A stretch of 64,000 nt of DNA from Halobacteriovorax marinus SJ (GTDB taxonomy: Bacteria > Bdellovibrionota > Bacteriovoracia > Bacteriovoracales > Bacteriovoracaceae). The first letter of the stretch is position 1. Each line of letters begins with the position of its first letter. The position numbers and the translations under genes were made by a program. This document shows, one piece after another, positions 35,340-44,422 of the stretch. Location: assembly GCF_000210915.2 (NCBI RefSeq), contig NC_016620.1:3371934-3435933 (forward strand). Direction: 5' to 3'. Below the pieces are notes generated by a model. That model was given only the letters and a program-made list of their open reading frames with translations. It had not been told where the DNA came from and did not search any database.

Positions 35340-35890
35340 TTCTTAAGTAGATTATCAAACTTCTCGTAGAGCTCTTCAGAACTAAAATCTTTTGCTCCAT
35401 TTGAAACCTGAATTACTTTTCCCTTATGATAAATAATTGAAACGGGAATTGCCGATATCATAAACTTCTCTAGTATTGATCCATCAGTATCTGCAACATT
35501 AGGGAAGTTTAATTTATACTTTTTAGTAATTTTCTTAATATTTTCCATCTGGTCTTCATCATCTTGGTTAATTCCAAAGACCATTATCTGATCGTCATTA
35601 TACTTTTTCTTCATGGTAACGATTGATGGAAATTCTATTAAACAAGGCTTACACCAAGTTGCCCAAAAGTTGATGATAACAATTGGAGTTTTAAGATCTT
35701 TTAATTTAACTTTCTTATTTTCAGTCGTTTTAAGTTCTAAGTCTTTATATAGTGACTCATAGTGAGTCGTAATCTTCTTCTCTACTTTAGTAGCATCGGC
35801 CTTAAGATCAAATAATTTGAACATACCCTGCCCTAGACCTATAAACGTTAGGAAAGATACGGCGATAAAAATTGGAAAATATTTCTTCAT
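35336..35890 (-). CDS. Membrane-anchored thioredoxin-like protein (TlpA/ResA type)
   Basis: 184 residues: an N-terminal anchor (about 5-22), then a thioredoxin fold with VIINFWATWC80-K-P-C83-LIEFP. The WCxPC pair and the later cis-proline region AIPVSIIYHKGK match TlpA, ResA and DsbE proteins, which keep cysteines reduced in the periplasm, often for cytochrome c maturation. No cytochrome genes are adjacent, so the partner is unknown. Confidence 0.87.
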   Translation of the reverse strand: MKKYFPIFIAVSFLTFIGLGQGMFKLFDLKADATKVEKKITTHYESLYKDLELKTTENKKVKLKDLKTPIVIINFWATWCKPCLIEFPSIVTMKKKYNDDQIMVFGINQDDEDQMENIKKITKKYKLNFPNVADTDGSILEKFMISAIPVSIIYHKGKVIQVSNGAKDFSSEELYEKFDNLLKK

Positions 35891-35926
35891 TGAGACTCCG
35901 GTCCCCTTGGATTAGCATTTATTATA

Positions 35927-36190
35927 ATGGAAAAAGCTGATTTATTTAACCAAGAATTCAATTCCCATCAACAAGAATTAGTGCAAAATCTCGACGCCAA
36001 TATGCACGCCCAAAAGCTTTTAGTCAACCAGAAGGGTCAAGCATTCATAGAGTTTTTATTTATTCTTCTCGCGATGATATTGATTTCATTTGGAATGTTA
36101 AAAGGCCTAAACAGCTCAATTTCACAACGATGGCTAGGAACGGTTAAGGCCATTGCAAAGCCAACACCCACTGACATACAATTAAGATAA
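35927..36190 (+). CDS. Small prepilin-like membrane protein
   Basis: 87 residues. KG37-QAFIE42-FLFILLAMILISFGML is a prepilin signature: a glycine before the cleavage point, glutamate at mature position 5, and a hydrophobic helix. This resembles Flp/TadE-type pilins. The leader is 37 residues from the ATG at 35927, or 12 residues from an ATG at 36002, a more usual length. Neither start has a clear ribosome site. No other pilus gene is nearby. It is a real gene in my view because the motif is exact, but the start is open. Confidence 0.65.
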   Translation: MEKADLFNQEFNSHQQELVQNLDANMHAQKLLVNQKGQAFIEFLFILLAMILISFGMLKGLNSSISQRWLGTVKAIAKPTPTDIQLR

Positions 36191-36215
36191 ATTTCATTTA
36201 ATCACTGAGGATACT

Positions 36216-37700
36216 ATGAATTATATACTCTCGATCGACCAGGGAACAACTGGAACGACTGCCGTTCTAATAGATGCAAATACAATGAACTTTGTAGATA
36301 AGCTCAATAAAGAATTCCCACAAATTTTTCCTAGGCCTTCATGGGTAGAACATAATTTAAATGATATTTGGGAAACAGTTGAACATACAGTAAAGCAAAT
36401 CCTGAAGAATAATAATATCACCTCTGATCAGATCTCATCCATTGGGATAACTAATCAGAGAGAGACAACTTGTGCGTTCAAGAAAAATGGAATTCCACTT
36501 TCTAATGCCATCGTTTGGCAGGATAGAAGGACAAGTGAGTTCTGTAATTCTCTATCAGAGAAGAAGGACTACATAAGAAAGAAAACTGGGCTGCAACTAG
36601 ATTCATATTTCTCAGGTACGAAAATGAATTGGCTTCTAAGTAATAATGAGAATGTTAAAAAGGCCTATGAGAATAAAGATCTTCTCTTTGGAACTATTGA
36701 TACTTACCTTCTTTATAAATTGAGTGCTGGACAATCTCATAAGACAGAAGCTTCCAATGCATCGAGAACTCTATTAATGGATCTTGAAACAACTGAGTGG
36801 TGTGATGATTTATTAGAAATCTTCAAAGTTCCTAGGGAGACACTACCTGAGATCAGTGATTCATTCTGCAACTTTGGTGTAACAAAAGACCTCTCCTTTC
36901 TTCCTGATGGTATTCCAATTACAGGTATCCTTGGAGATCAGCAAAGTGCTCTTTTTGGTCAAGCTGGTCTTAAGAGTGGTGACTTGAAATGTACGTATGG
37001 AACGGGTGCCTTCATGCTTCTTAACACTGGAACTGAAATAAAAGAGTCACAGCACGGCTTGCTCACAACTGTCGCCTATAAAGAAAATGGCGTCGCCTAC
37101 TACGCATTAGAAGGAAGTACTTATATTTGTGGAGCTGCAGTTCAATGGCTAAGGGACAACCTTGAAATTATTAAGAATAGCTCTGATATTGAAGATCTCG
37201 CTAGAAAAGTTAAAAATCTCGACGAGATGGAACATGTTATGTTTCTACCATTCTTTACAGGTATTGGTTCTCCATATTGGTCGAGTGATGCAAAGGCCTC
37301 TATTCTAGGACTAACAAGAGACACAAAGAAAGAGCATATTGCTAGGGCCTGCCTAGATGGAATGGCCCTATCTATTAATGACCTTCTTCAGGCCATGGCC
37401 TTAGATACAAATGAAGAGATCAAGACATTGAAAGTAGACGGTGGAGCCGCGCTCAATGAACTTCTTATGAATATACAATCTACAATATCTCAAGTTGAAA
37501 TCATTAGACCAAAGGTCATAGAGACAACTGCCTACGGAGCTGCTTTAGCAAGTGCTATTGGAGCAGGTATGATTAAAAAAGAAAAAGTTCTCGAGTTGTG
37601 GAAGAAAAGTGACTCCTTCCACGGCAATAAAGGAGAGACTTCTCATTACGAAATGAAGAAAGAGAAGTGGACCCACTATATAAAAGCACTATTTCTATAA
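36216..37700 (+). CDS. glpK: Glycerol kinase
   Basis: Phosphorylates glycerol to glycerol-3-phosphate. The 494-residue FGGY kinase starts YILSIDQGTTGTTAVLID (ATP phosphate loop), has GITNQRETTCAF and WQDRRTSEFC, GILGDQQSALFGQAG, GTGAFMLLNTG and KVDGGAALNELLMNIQ. All substrate-contact segments are present. A GAGGATACT site precedes the ATG. No glpF or glpD is next to it; glycerol could come from host or prey lipids hydrolysed by the phospholipases in this window. Confidence 0.96.
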   Translation: MNYILSIDQGTTGTTAVLIDANTMNFVDKLNKEFPQIFPRPSWVEHNLNDIWETVEHTVKQILKNNNITSDQISSIGITNQRETTCAFKKNGIPLSNAIVWQDRRTSEFCNSLSEKKDYIRKKTGLQLDSYFSGTKMNWLLSNNENVKKAYENKDLLFGTIDTYLLYKLSAGQSHKTEASNASRTLLMDLETTEWCDDLLEIFKVPRETLPEISDSFCNFGVTKDLSFLPDGIPITGILGDQQSALFGQAGLKSGDLKCTYGTGAFMLLNTGTEIKESQHGLLTTVAYKENGVAYYALEGSTYICGAAVQWLRDNLEIIKNSSDIEDLARKVKNLDEMEHVMFLPFFTGIGSPYWSSDAKASILGLTRDTKKEHIARACLDGMALSINDLLQAMALDTNEEIKTLKVDGGAALNELLMNIQSTISQVEIIRPKVIETTAYGAALASAIGAGMIKKEKVLELWKKSDSFHGNKGETSHYEMKKEKWTHYIKALFL

Positions 37701-39047
37701 ATTTAAATGCTCTTCAATTTCTTGAATTTTAGAGATACCTATAATTTCTAATTTTGATTTCCCAGTAATTCGCTGGGAAATATTTTTTGAAGTTATTAAC
37801 TTCTTATACTTCAATCTCTCCATCTCCTTTATTCTCTTATCAATATTACTAACAGACCTGACTTCACCATTGAGTCCGACTTCGCCTATAAGTATTGTTT
37901 CTGTATCTATTTTCTTATTTTTAAATGAGCTAAGAAGCGATGATATAATTGAGAGATCTGTGTCTTGCCCCTTTACTTTAATTCCTCCAATTATATTTAA
38001 ATAAATATCGCTAATATTCATCGGTATACCTAAGTACTTTTCGATCACGGCCACTAACATGGAAACTCTATTTGTATCTATACCCTGAGTTGTCTTTCTT
38101 CCCTGCCCATCTACGACTAGGGCCTGAACTTCTATAAAGAGTGGCCTTGTTCCCTCCATAACACAGCTAATACTTCTTCCATAGGCATCAACATTACTTG
38201 CATCAATAAAGTACTGCGAAGGATTTAAAACTTGATTGAGTCCTTTCTCATTCATCTCAAATATTCCGACCTCGTTTGTATTGCCAAATCTATTCTTAAT
38301 AGATCTGAGAATTCTATTATTTGAGAGCTGATCACCTTCAAAGTAAATTACTGTATCCACCATATGCTCTAGAATTTTTGGTCCCGCAATGGAGCCCTCT
38401 TTTGTAATGTGCCCTATCACAAAGCAAGTCATGGAACTTCCCTTTACATGATTCATCAATTCATAAGTCACTTCGCGCACCTGTGATACCGAGCCTGCCG
38501 CCGATTGAACTTCTCCAGATACTGTCGTCTGAATAGAATCTAGAACGATTACACTAGGGCGAATCTTCTTAATCTGTCCCAAGATAGACTGCCAATTTGT
38601 CTCGTTATAAATATAGAAGTTTGCATGAATCAATCCCAACCTCTTCACTCTATCTGCCACTTGATGAATAGACTCCTCTCCCGAGACATAGAGAATATCT
38701 TCCTTTGGATATTTCTTTGATAGGGCCGCCAACACTTCAGTTAGCAGTGTCGATTTTCCAATTCCTGGCTCACCTCCAAGAAGAGTTAAGCTACCAATAA
38801 CAATTCCTCCACCTAAGACTCGATCAAACTCAGCTATACCCGTAACCTTTCTTGAGTACTCCTGAGTATTAACTTCGCTCACCCTCTCAGGCCTAGAGCC
38901 CTGCTCGTCTAGTTTTCTTTGCTTAGAGCTCTCCTCCACTTGGACAAGTGAGTTCCATTCACCACAGCCACTGCATTTTCCCTCCCACTTCAAGGCCCTA
39001 AAATCACAATTATTGCATAGGTAAACATTTGAAATCTTTTTAACCAT
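37695..39047 (-). CDS. radA: DNA repair protein RadA
   Basis: A RecA-like ATPase that processes branched recombination intermediates. From the ATG at 39047 (GAAGGA site) it has 450 residues: a zinc finger C11-x2-C14-x10-C25-x2-C28, Walker A GGEPGIGKST, the RadA-specific KNRFG motif (in SIKNRFGNTNEVG), and a C-terminal Lon-like domain. The frame is open six codons upstream but lacks a ribosome site there. It overlaps the convergent glpK by six bases. Confidence 0.95.
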   Translation of the reverse strand: MVKKISNVYLCNNCDFRALKWEGKCSGCGEWNSLVQVEESSKQRKLDEQGSRPERVSEVNTQEYSRKVTGIAEFDRVLGGGIVIGSLTLLGGEPGIGKSTLLTEVLAALSKKYPKEDILYVSGEESIHQVADRVKRLGLIHANFYIYNETNWQSILGQIKKIRPSVIVLDSIQTTVSGEVQSAAGSVSQVREVTYELMNHVKGSSMTCFVIGHITKEGSIAGPKILEHMVDTVIYFEGDQLSNNRILRSIKNRFGNTNEVGIFEMNEKGLNQVLNPSQYFIDASNVDAYGRSISCVMEGTRPLFIEVQALVVDGQGRKTTQGIDTNRVSMLVAVIEKYLGIPMNISDIYLNIIGGIKVKGQDTDLSIISSLLSSFKNKKIDTETILIGEVGLNGEVRSVSNIDKRIKEMERLKYKKLITSKNISQRITGKSKLEIIGISKIQEIEEHLNL

Positions 39048-39077
39048 AGTAATTCCTTCACGCATTTGAGATAAATT

Positions 39078-39106
39078 TTGCCAGACGCATCAATAACTTA
39101 TATGTA
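39078..39106 (+). promoter_or_regulatory. Promoter of the phospholipase D-like gene
   Basis: TTGCCA (39078-39083), 17 bases, then TATGTA (39101-39106), about 40 bases before the ATG at 39147, which has an AAGGTGG ribosome site. Confidence 0.5.
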
Positions 39107-39146
39107 TTCAGAGAATTAAATAATTTGCACATAATAAGGTGGAAAG

Positions 39147-40583
39147 ATGAAACTAATTTCTATTATTTTATTTACTCTCTTATCCCTATCTAGCTTTGCC
39201 GACACCAAGTTCTATTCAAAATTCTCTCCTCATGAAGGAGCACAAGCTTTTGAAATTATTTACAAAGAAGTTAAGGAATCTAAGAAATATGTCTATGCGA
39301 CAATTTATTCTTGGTCAGACAAGGGTATTACGGACTCTTTTAAAGAGGCCCTCCAAAATGGCGTCGAAGTTAAAATTATTCTACACCCCTCTCTTGCAAA
39401 GAAGTCTTCAATCAAAAAAGTTGCAAGTGAGCTTGAGGCATTAGGTGCTGACTTAAAGATTGCAAAAATGAATATGCATGAAAAATTCGTGCTCGTAGAT
39501 GATGTCTTTGTTGTTAACTCATCTGCAAATATGTCAGGTGGAGCAAAGAATCGCTACAGTGAGAACTTTATTTATCATAGTGATGAAACAGTTGAAGGAA
39601 AGTCTGTCTTAAGCCAATTTAAAAAAGAATTTATCATTCTTTGGAACTCTGCAAAAGATATCTTCACTGCAAATGAAGGAATCGCTGAGAAGCTTAACTT
39701 AGAAGCACTTAGTAATTCTCCAATCAACTCTAATGCTTCTCTCTACTCAAGTTCTATGAACTTCAAAATTAAAGAGAATAAACCATCATCAAAAGCATAC
39801 AAGCAGGGTAAGTACTATACATTAAGTCGAATCGGTGGAGTTAAGAATCAAACTTGGACTGTTAGAGATATTATCTTAGATAATATTAAGAATGCTAAAA
39901 GTAATATTTATCTTTCACTAAATCACTTCAATATTAGAGAAATTTCTGATGCGCTTATTGAGGCAGTAAAAAGAGGGGTTGATGTTAAGCTCGCAGTTGA
40001 TAACCAAGAGTTTAAAACTCGAATTAACAATAAAGAAATGACACCTCAATTTGTTAGCGACTGGAAGGCCCTTCCTGGAAACAAAAGTAAGATTGCTCCT
40101 GTAAGAGTTAAGTACTACTCTCACTCACCGTCGCCTAGACATTGGCTATTAAACCATCACAAATTTATTATTGTAGATTATAACGAATCAAACTTTGAAG
40201 AAACAAAGTTAATCTCTGGCTCATATAATTTAAGTAAGACAGCTGAGCATAACCAATTCGATAATATGGTTGTTTATAAGAGTGTTGCAAACAAGGCCTT
40301 GTTTAAGAGCTTCAAAGAAGAGTTCGATAATCAATGGTTTTGGAATAGAGATTCATCAGATAAGCCAAAGAAAGAGATGATCGAGCAATTTACAAATTTG
40401 AAAGATGGAACATCTATCGCTCTTCACATGAAAGAAGCTGTTTCATTAAATTGGAAAGAAGTTCTTAGTCTAAGAAGTAAAGTATCTAGAGCCGCTAAAG
40501 GATTTTTTAGAGGCCTCTATAGCAATAAAGACTGCCTTTACTACGATGTAACAAAGTCTTCGTTCTGGGGTTGTCCAAGATAA
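39147..40583 (+). CDS. Secreted phospholipase D-family protein with two HKD motifs
   Basis: A signal peptide (about 1-18, ending LSSFA-D) is followed by two phospholipase D domains. The first has H111-x-K113-x4-D118 followed by SSANMSG; the second has H337-x-K339-x4-D344 followed by SGSYNLS. The paired sites form one active centre in this superfamily, which includes phospholipases and non-specific endonucleases (Nuc). The C-terminus is cysteine-containing (SKDCLYYDV...WGC). Export and an intact site fit a secreted phospholipase or nuclease, possibly used on prey. Substrate is not decided by sequence. Confidence 0.85.
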   Translation: MKLISIILFTLLSLSSFADTKFYSKFSPHEGAQAFEIIYKEVKESKKYVYATIYSWSDKGITDSFKEALQNGVEVKIILHPSLAKKSSIKKVASELEALGADLKIAKMNMHEKFVLVDDVFVVNSSANMSGGAKNRYSENFIYHSDETVEGKSVLSQFKKEFIILWNSAKDIFTANEGIAEKLNLEALSNSPINSNASLYSSSMNFKIKENKPSSKAYKQGKYYTLSRIGGVKNQTWTVRDIILDNIKNAKSNIYLSLNHFNIREISDALIEAVKRGVDVKLAVDNQEFKTRINNKEMTPQFVSDWKALPGNKSKIAPVRVKYYSHSPSPRHWLLNHHKFIIVDYNESNFEETKLISGSYNLSKTAEHNQFDNMVVYKSVANKALFKSFKEEFDNQWFWNRDSSDKPKKEMIEQFTNLKDGTSIALHMKEAVSLNWKEVLSLRSKVSRAAKGFFRGLYSNKDCLYYDVTKSSFWGCPR

Positions 40584-40595
40584 TCTCTACATTAC

Positions 40596-42482
40596 CTAAG
40601 AGCTAATCATTGAGATTAGCTCTTCCTCTGTAATAATTAGAATCCCCAAATCCTTCGCTTTTTTCAATTTACTTGAGCCACTACTTTGATCATTCGTAAC
40701 AAGTATATCTGTATTCTTGCTCACAGAGCTTACAACAATTCCACTTGCATCTCTTATCTTAGATTCAATTACTGATCTCTTCTCTGATAAAGAACCAGTT
40801 ATACAAATTTTCTTATTAGAAACTTTTGTTTCAACTTTAATCACTTCTTCAAAACTAAAACCAACAGACTCTAGCTCTTCTATTAAAGGAAATTTCTCAC
40901 TCAAAGAAAGATAAAAGTCATCGGCAGACTTCTTTGCAAACCCATCAATTAGAATCAACTTATCTGGCGTAAGAGACTTTACCTTTTCCAAGCTATCATG
41001 ACCTGCAAAAACAACTTTCTCACATTTATTATAGGCTCCACCACTTATACCAAGAGCGGAAAGAAAGGTGACCAAATCAACTGTCTTACTCTTTTCGATA
41101 GCTCCTAATAATTTAGTCGCCAATTTCTCCTTAACTTTATCTAGTGTAAGAAGAGACTCCATATTTAACTTATAAAGATCAGATATTTTTAATACGAGCT
41201 TGGCCCTTATCAACTCTTCAAGTCTTTTAGAACTTAGATCATCAATTCCAATTTTTTGAATATAATTTAAAATACTTTCTTTTACGATTGCAGGACATTC
41301 ACTATTTCTACAAATAAGTCTAATGTCTACAACTTCAATTTCTTCATCACACGATGGACATGTCTTTGGGTAGGAGAATTCCTCATCCGAGCTTTCAACC
41401 ACCTCTAAAAACTTTGGAATAACTTCACCAGAGCGAATTATTTCAATTCGATCACCCTGTTTTAATTCAAATTGCTTAACGAGACCAAAATTATGAAGAG
41501 TAACTCTTGAGATTTTGGCTCCACTTAACTCTACAGGTTTCACATTCGCCACAGGAGTAAGAATACCATTTCTCGAAACTTGCCACAGGATATTCTCTAT
41601 AACAGTTTCTCTTGATTCACCCTGAAACTTAAACGCCATCTTATACCTAGGATGGTGAGCGGTTTCTCCAAGCTCTCTATGCCACTTCTGATCATTAAAA
41701 CTAAAGACAATTCCATCTATTAAGTAATCACCCTCGGCCATAAAGTCTTTGGCTTCATCGATTGTCTTAGATAGAGACTTCGCATCTTTATGTAGAGTGT
41801 ATTCTAGTGTTTCAAAACCTTGCGCCTCAAGATACTTAACCTTCTCTACCTCTGTCTGAACAGAAATATCACCCAATAGCTCGAAGGCCTTAAAAGTTAA
41901 TTTCTTAGAAAGTTGAAGATGATCTTTTCTAGAAATAATACCTGCGACAATATTTCTTTGAGATGTTGGCTTCTCTAAACCTAGAGCAACCATATCGTCT
42001 GACAAACTAAAGAAGTGTTCTTCATCACAGTAAATTTCACCGCGAACTTCTATTCGCTTTTCTTCTTTAATAGTATTTGGGATTGTATCTATCCACAGGG
42101 CCTTACTTGTAATATTCTCACCAAATGTCCCATCTCCACGGGTCTTTGCTAAGACTAAGTTTCCATTTTCATAAATTAACGAGCAACTCATTCCATCAAT
42201 TTTATACATTGAAATGGCTTCTCTTCCATCCATCCAAGTTGCCAGCTCGTCTTCTTTATAAGTCTTTGCAAGGCTTAGCATTTTCTCATCATGCTTTACC
42301 TTATCCTCAGCGGTAACTACTGAACCGACCATTTTTAAAATAGGACTATCTGGACTCAACTCTCTTAGTTCGTCCTCTAGTTTATCGTATTCATGATCTG
42401 GAATTTCTGTTTGGCCTTTATAATAGAGCACCTTGTGGTGCTCTATTTCTTTTTCTAATTCTTGGATTCTTTTATTACTCAT
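40596..42482 (-). CDS. ligA: NAD-dependent DNA ligase
   Basis: Seals nicks in replication and repair. Domains in order: Ia, adenylation with the nucleophile K94 in MYKIDGM, the OB fold, a four-cysteine zinc finger (CPSC...CRNSEC), helix-hairpin-helix region and a C-terminal BRCT domain starting about 550. At 628 residues it is a little shorter than the typical 670. The KxDG motif reads KIDGMS rather than KIDGLA, a mild change. Its 3' end carries an inverted repeat facing the phospholipase D gene. Confidence 0.95.
   Translation of the reverse strand: MSNKRIQELEKEIEHHKVLYYKGQTEIPDHEYDKLEDELRELSPDSPILKMVGSVVTAEDKVKHDEKMLSLAKTYKEDELATWMDGREAISMYKIDGMSCSLIYENGNLVLAKTRGDGTFGENITSKALWIDTIPNTIKEEKRIEVRGEIYCDEEHFFSLSDDMVALGLEKPTSQRNIVAGIISRKDHLQLSKKLTFKAFELLGDISVQTEVEKVKYLEAQGFETLEYTLHKDAKSLSKTIDEAKDFMAEGDYLIDGIVFSFNDQKWHRELGETAHHPRYKMAFKFQGESRETVIENILWQVSRNGILTPVANVKPVELSGAKISRVTLHNFGLVKQFELKQGDRIEIIRSGEVIPKFLEVVESSDEEFSYPKTCPSCDEEIEVVDIRLICRNSECPAIVKESILNYIQKIGIDDLSSKRLEELIRAKLVLKISDLYKLNMESLLTLDKVKEKLATKLLGAIEKSKTVDLVTFLSALGISGGAYNKCEKVVFAGHDSLEKVKSLTPDKLILIDGFAKKSADDFYLSLSEKFPLIEELESVGFSFEEVIKVETKVSNKKICITGSLSEKRSVIESKIRDASGIVVSSVSKNTDILVTNDQSSGSSKLKKAKDLGILIITEEELISMISS
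40598..40624. terminator. Inverted repeat between the convergent phospholipase D and ligA genes
   Basis: AAGAGCTAATC (40598-40608) pairs with GATTAGCTCTT (40614-40624), an 11-bp perfect stem with a five-base loop. It overlaps the last ligA codons. T runs are poor, so it may stop transcription weakly or act as a 3' RNA end. Confidence 0.5.
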
Positions 42483-42489
42483 TACAATC

Positions 42490-43968
42490 TTAAAAGTTGA
42501 ATCTTACTCCGCCTTTAAAAGCCGTATCCTTAAGTGATATAGACCTACCACCTGAGAACTTAGCCTTATTGCTATTAAACTCAACTCCACCCTCAATATC
42601 CATATTTGGACTATAGTTGTGGCTACCACCAATTTCTATATTATAGTTACTACTTGATTCGTCTTCTCCATATAAGAAAACATCCTCACTATAGCTAGAT
42701 GTGGCCATAAATTCTAGGCGTAAATGAGCTCTAAACTTTTTCATTAGAGGAATACTTCCTTTTCCACCAATAATTAGCCCACTAAAAGAAACTTCACCTA
42801 TTTTATCTGCTGATAAATCATCATGACCATAAGAGTATTTTGCATATCCAACATAAGCATCTACTTGTGGGCCATAAAAGAAGCCAAGAGGTAAATATCT
42901 ATAACCAAATTTCAGCTTAAATTTACTATTTGTTGTTGAGTTAGACTCTATAGATAAATTTCCACTTTTCTTTTTTTGAGATCCAAAGTTTGCTCCAAGT
43001 TCAAAACTTCCCCAGTAATTTCTTGTGGCCCATAGCTCAGTCTCAACATTAACTCCCATTAGAACACCGCCTAATGAGTTTGTACCTGTTCCTGTAGTAC
43101 TTGAAACTTTACTCAGGTCAATCAAACCAAAAATCCCTACAGTACCGAGCTTACCAAATGCAAAATCATTCTCTCCACCGGCCTTTTCATATGGAACTTT
43201 TAATAAATCATTTTTCTTAGTTACTGCATTCTTCTTCAAAATCACCCAATCATTAACTTCAACTCTCTTTCTAGATTCATACTTATCAATCTTTCCTTGA
43301 GCCTGTGTTGGTGAGACATAGAAGATTCTACCATTGGCCAATTTTTCAGTTTCCCAGTCCACAATTTCTTTAAATAGTGGGTGCTTCTTCTTTCTAATTG
43401 GTCTGATAACTTCAACAACATCGCCGTTAAAGACGCCGTAACTTTGTCCAAAGTCTACAGTGAATTGATTACCTAGAATTCCTAAAATTCTACCATCATA
43501 TGGAATCGTCTTTTCATATTGGTCCAGCCAATTCTTAACAGTTTGACCAATAACAACAGGGTCATTATTAGAGAGTTTAAGTTTTTCTTTGAAGTATATA
43601 TCTTTACCATTATCACTAATTACCGAAGCTTGGACTTCAACACCCTTTCCTTCACTAATTATTTCTACACGAATGATACTTCCGGCTTTAGTTTTCTCTG
43701 AAATGACTCTTAATACATCTGGATTATGTAAATGCTCATTTAGGTTTCTTTTATAGTTACCTAGAATATTTATAATCTCAGAATTCGAACGATAGTAGCA
43801 CCATTCAGAGGTCTTAAGGTATCTCTCAACCTCTTCATACACTTTAAAGCCAAGAGCACCACCAATGGAATCTTTCACTGGAAGTAGCATACAGCGTCTC
43901 ATAGATTGAGAAGCATAAGAATTAAAGTTAAAGAAGATAAATAAAGTCAGTAGTAATAGTTTCTTCAT
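42490..43968 (-). CDS. Exported protein with N-terminal periplasmic domain and beta-barrel
   Basis: 492 residues. The signal peptide ends near SYAS (about 19). Residues 25-150 form a mixed domain similar in pattern to FlgT/CsgG-type periplasmic modules; 165-245 include GQSYGVFNGDVVEVIRP, a small beta domain. From about 270 there are alternating barrel strands, with the terminal GGVRFNF. The layout (GD-type beta domain, then barrel) resembles the gene at 4819. It is translationally coupled by ATGA to an upstream HTH gene, an unusual partner. Function unknown. Confidence 0.72.
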   Translation of the reverse strand: MKKLLLLTLFIFFNFNSYASQSMRRCMLLPVKDSIGGALGFKVYEEVERYLKTSEWCYYRSNSEIINILGNYKRNLNEHLHNPDVLRVISEKTKAGSIIRVEIISEGKGVEVQASVISDNGKDIYFKEKLKLSNNDPVVIGQTVKNWLDQYEKTIPYDGRILGILGNQFTVDFGQSYGVFNGDVVEVIRPIRKKKHPLFKEIVDWETEKLANGRIFYVSPTQAQGKIDKYESRKRVEVNDWVILKKNAVTKKNDLLKVPYEKAGGENDFAFGKLGTVGIFGLIDLSKVSSTTGTGTNSLGGVLMGVNVETELWATRNYWGSFELGANFGSQKKKSGNLSIESNSTTNSKFKLKFGYRYLPLGFFYGPQVDAYVGYAKYSYGHDDLSADKIGEVSFSGLIIGGKGSIPLMKKFRAHLRLEFMATSSYSEDVFLYGEDESSSNYNIEIGGSHNYSPNMDIEGGVEFNSNKAKFSGGRSISLKDTAFKGGVRFNF

Positions 43969-44297
43969 AGCTCTGCCGGTAATTCAGGAAGGAAATCCTG
44001 TTGTTTATTATTCTCATAAAGATCAACTAGCATCTTTAACTCGTCATTCTCTAGTTGTAATGTCTTAAGCTTCATTTCAAGCTCTTGAACTCTAAGCTTT
44101 GCCTTCAGAAGTTCACCATCTTCATTCTTTTCTTGGTTCTTACTATAATTTTCCTGACTCATAAAAATGAGAAACTTTCCATTCTCTTTTCTATGCTTCA
44201 CACGGTTAGACTTAATATATCTTCTGACTGTTGAGACTGATATATCTCGAACTTGGGAATATTCAGAAATGGATAGCCATAATCCTTCAATTTGCAT
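43965..44297 (-). CDS. Small HTH (excisionase/MerR-like) protein with coiled coil
   Basis: About 110 residues from the ATG at 44297 (a GGAG site six bases before it decides this start over the GTG at 44303). LWLSISEYSQVRDISVSTVRRYIKSNRVKHRKENGKFLIF is a MerR/excisionase winged-helix pattern. From about 60 a coiled coil follows (AKLRVQELEMKLKTLQLENDELKMLVDLY), which would make dimers. It has no effector domain. Its stop overlaps the start of the barrel gene (ATGA). It may control its own operon or the divergent patatin gene 120 bases away. Confidence 0.72.
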   Translation of the reverse strand: MQIEGLWLSISEYSQVRDISVSTVRRYIKSNRVKHRKENGKFLIFMSQENYSKNQEKNEDGELLKAKLRVQELEMKLKTLQLENDELKMLVDLYENNKQQDFLPELPAEL

Positions 44298-44410
44298 AAT
44301 CACTCCATGATTTATGTAGTCTTTTTATTCTATTCAATTTGTTCTGAATAATCAAAGGTATCAAAATACCCGATTAAAAGAGTTCTCTTTTTTTTAATTC
44401 AATACGAGAC

Positions 44411-44416
44411 TATAAT
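44411..44416 (+). promoter_or_regulatory. -10 element of a possible leaderless patatin promoter
   Basis: TATAAT ends six bases before the ATG at 44423. The -35 region is only a T run. No ribosome site is present, so transcription probably starts at the initiation codon. Confidence 0.45.
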
Positions 44417-44422
44417 CTATCC

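Noticed and set aside
43965..44297. Phage excisionase
   Set aside because: No integrase, attachment repeat or phage gene is near; the coiled coil and coupling to a barrel gene suggest a resident regulator.
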